This document shows, one piece after another, positions 63,467 through 64,000 of a DNA stretch of 64,000 bases. Position numbers and translations under genes: made by a program. This DNA is from Streptomyces sp. NBC_01591. GTDB lineage: Bacteria; Actinomycetota; Actinomycetes; Streptomycetales; Streptomycetaceae. Each line of letters begins with the position of its first letter. Within the stretch, counting starts at the first letter, position 1. The stretch spans positions 1 through 64,000 of the forward strand of contig NZ_CP109327.1 of the NCBI RefSeq assembly GCF_035918155.1, given 5' to 3'. Under the pieces are notes generated by a model. That model was not told where the DNA came from and did not search any database. It was given only the letters and a program-made list of their open reading frames with translations.

Positions 63467-63832
63467 ATGACCCACCCGATGCATGACGTCCTTCGGCGCT
63501 GGAAGGCCGCTTTCGACGGCCACCAGCCCGACACCATGGCCGATCTGTTCACCCCGGACACCCTCTTCCAGGGCTTCGGACCCGCCGTCCTCACCGGCCG
63601 GGACGCGGTGCGGGGCTACTACACAGCCGTACCGGCCGACCGAAGGGCCGAGGCAACGATCCTGCACACATACACGATCGGCGAGCAGGTCGCCGGAGGC
63701 TTCGCGGACGTCACGTTCGGCGACGCGCACGACTGGGAGGCCCATGTACATCTGTCGCTGGTCCTCCGCCTCGACAACGCCGGCTGGCAGATCCGCCAGT
63801 ACCACGTCTCCCGCGTCGACGCCGAGCACTAG
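63467..63832 (+). CDS. SnoaL-like / NTF2-fold protein
   Basis: 121 residues from ATG 63467. LRRWKAAFDGHQPDTMADLF, FTPDTLFQGFGP, TGRDAVRGYYTA and VHLSLVLRLDNAGWQIRQYHVSR match SgcJ/SnoaL-like NTF2-fold proteins (cyclases, isomerases or binding proteins). Divergent from TetR and under the same operators. Its role is probably to handle a small hydrophobic compound. Confidence 0.75.
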   Translation: MTHPMHDVLRRWKAAFDGHQPDTMADLFTPDTLFQGFGPAVLTGRDAVRGYYTAVPADRRAEATILHTYTIGEQVAGGFADVTFGDAHDWEAHVHLSLVLRLDNAGWQIRQYHVSRVDAEH

Positions 63833-64000
63833 GGCCTGCCTGGAGTCGTGATGACGTGGATCGAACATTCTGCGGCCACTCAACGATCACGCTTGACTGC
63901 TTTCCGTAAGCGCTCGCGAGAGCGGATCAGCGCCGAGATAGGGCACAACCTGTATGATTTCCGTGAGGACTGATTCGTCGGTTGCCGAACACATGTAGCA
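63833..64000. other. Right edge, no gene seen
   Basis: After the SnoaL-like stop there is no frame with family character before the window ends. CGCTCGCGAGAGCG near 63911 is a short inverted repeat. Confidence 0.4.

Overview
The window looks like Streptomyces or a close actinobacterial relative. G+C is very high throughout, GTG and overlapping GTGA/ATGA starts are common, and the gene families are typical of Streptomyces accessory DNA. Only one gene looks like core machinery, a complete RNA polymerase alpha subunit that sits outside its usual ribosomal-protein context. The rest is helicases, transposition genes, insertion sequences, STAND/NLR-type immune genes, lectin-like proteins, cell-wall hydrolases and a small oxidoreductase regulon. 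Positions 1-182 are a packed series of hairpins whose complementary-strand loops are all GNA triplets. They are followed by a helicase of the kind found next to Streptomyces telomeres. I infer, without proof, that the left edge lies close to the end of a linear replicon.

Layout. 1-8.1 kb: hairpin array, a frameshifted helicase with a small Cys-rich partner, a small membrane protein plus HTH pair, and a second helicase. 8.3-20.3 kb: a decayed Tn7/Tn5053-like transposition module (TniQ, TnsA-like, DDE transposase with an in-frame amber codon, TniB broken by a patchwork insert, a second TniB, a second TniQ). It encloses a two-gene putative defence operon (PLD-like protein plus a nuclease-STAND ATPase) and a remnant JAB protease. 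20.6-27.1 kb: broken genes, an HTH-NACHT-LRR protein of NLR type, IS6 and remnants. 27.36-30.95 kb: a composite transposon (MITE at one end, ISAs1-family IS at the other, 10-bp target duplication) carrying an MFS exporter and a GrpB-family gene. 31.5-40.5 kb: an alpha/beta hydrolase without its serine nucleophile, several beta-trefoil or tectonin-type proteins, and a divergent pair made of a membrane HTH protein with a peptidoglycan-binding domain and a secreted multidomain lysin.

41.2-48 kb: a 31-codon gene, an ISAzo13 element with intact ends, the extra rpoA, and a translationally coupled pair made of a two-TM protein and an NB-ARC-TPR protein that share a short glycine-rich motif. 48-56.6 kb: IS4 inserted in IS6, a group II intron, a GNAT gene, and IS3 inserted in ISL3. 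56.6-59.2 kb: a second membrane/HTH pair and intergenic palindromes. 59.4-63.8 kb: a compact TetR regulon (WrbA, muconolactone-isomerase-like protein, SDR, nitronate monooxygenase, SnoaL-like protein) with paired GACCGGTC operators in all three promoter regions.

Many mobile-element genes are frameshifted, so the region is a hotspot of insertion and decay. The best candidates for little-described biology are the PLD/nuclease-STAND operon, the motif-sharing membrane protein/NLR pair, the HTH-NACHT-LRR gene and the extra alpha subunit. No tRNA, rRNA or CRISPR array was seen.
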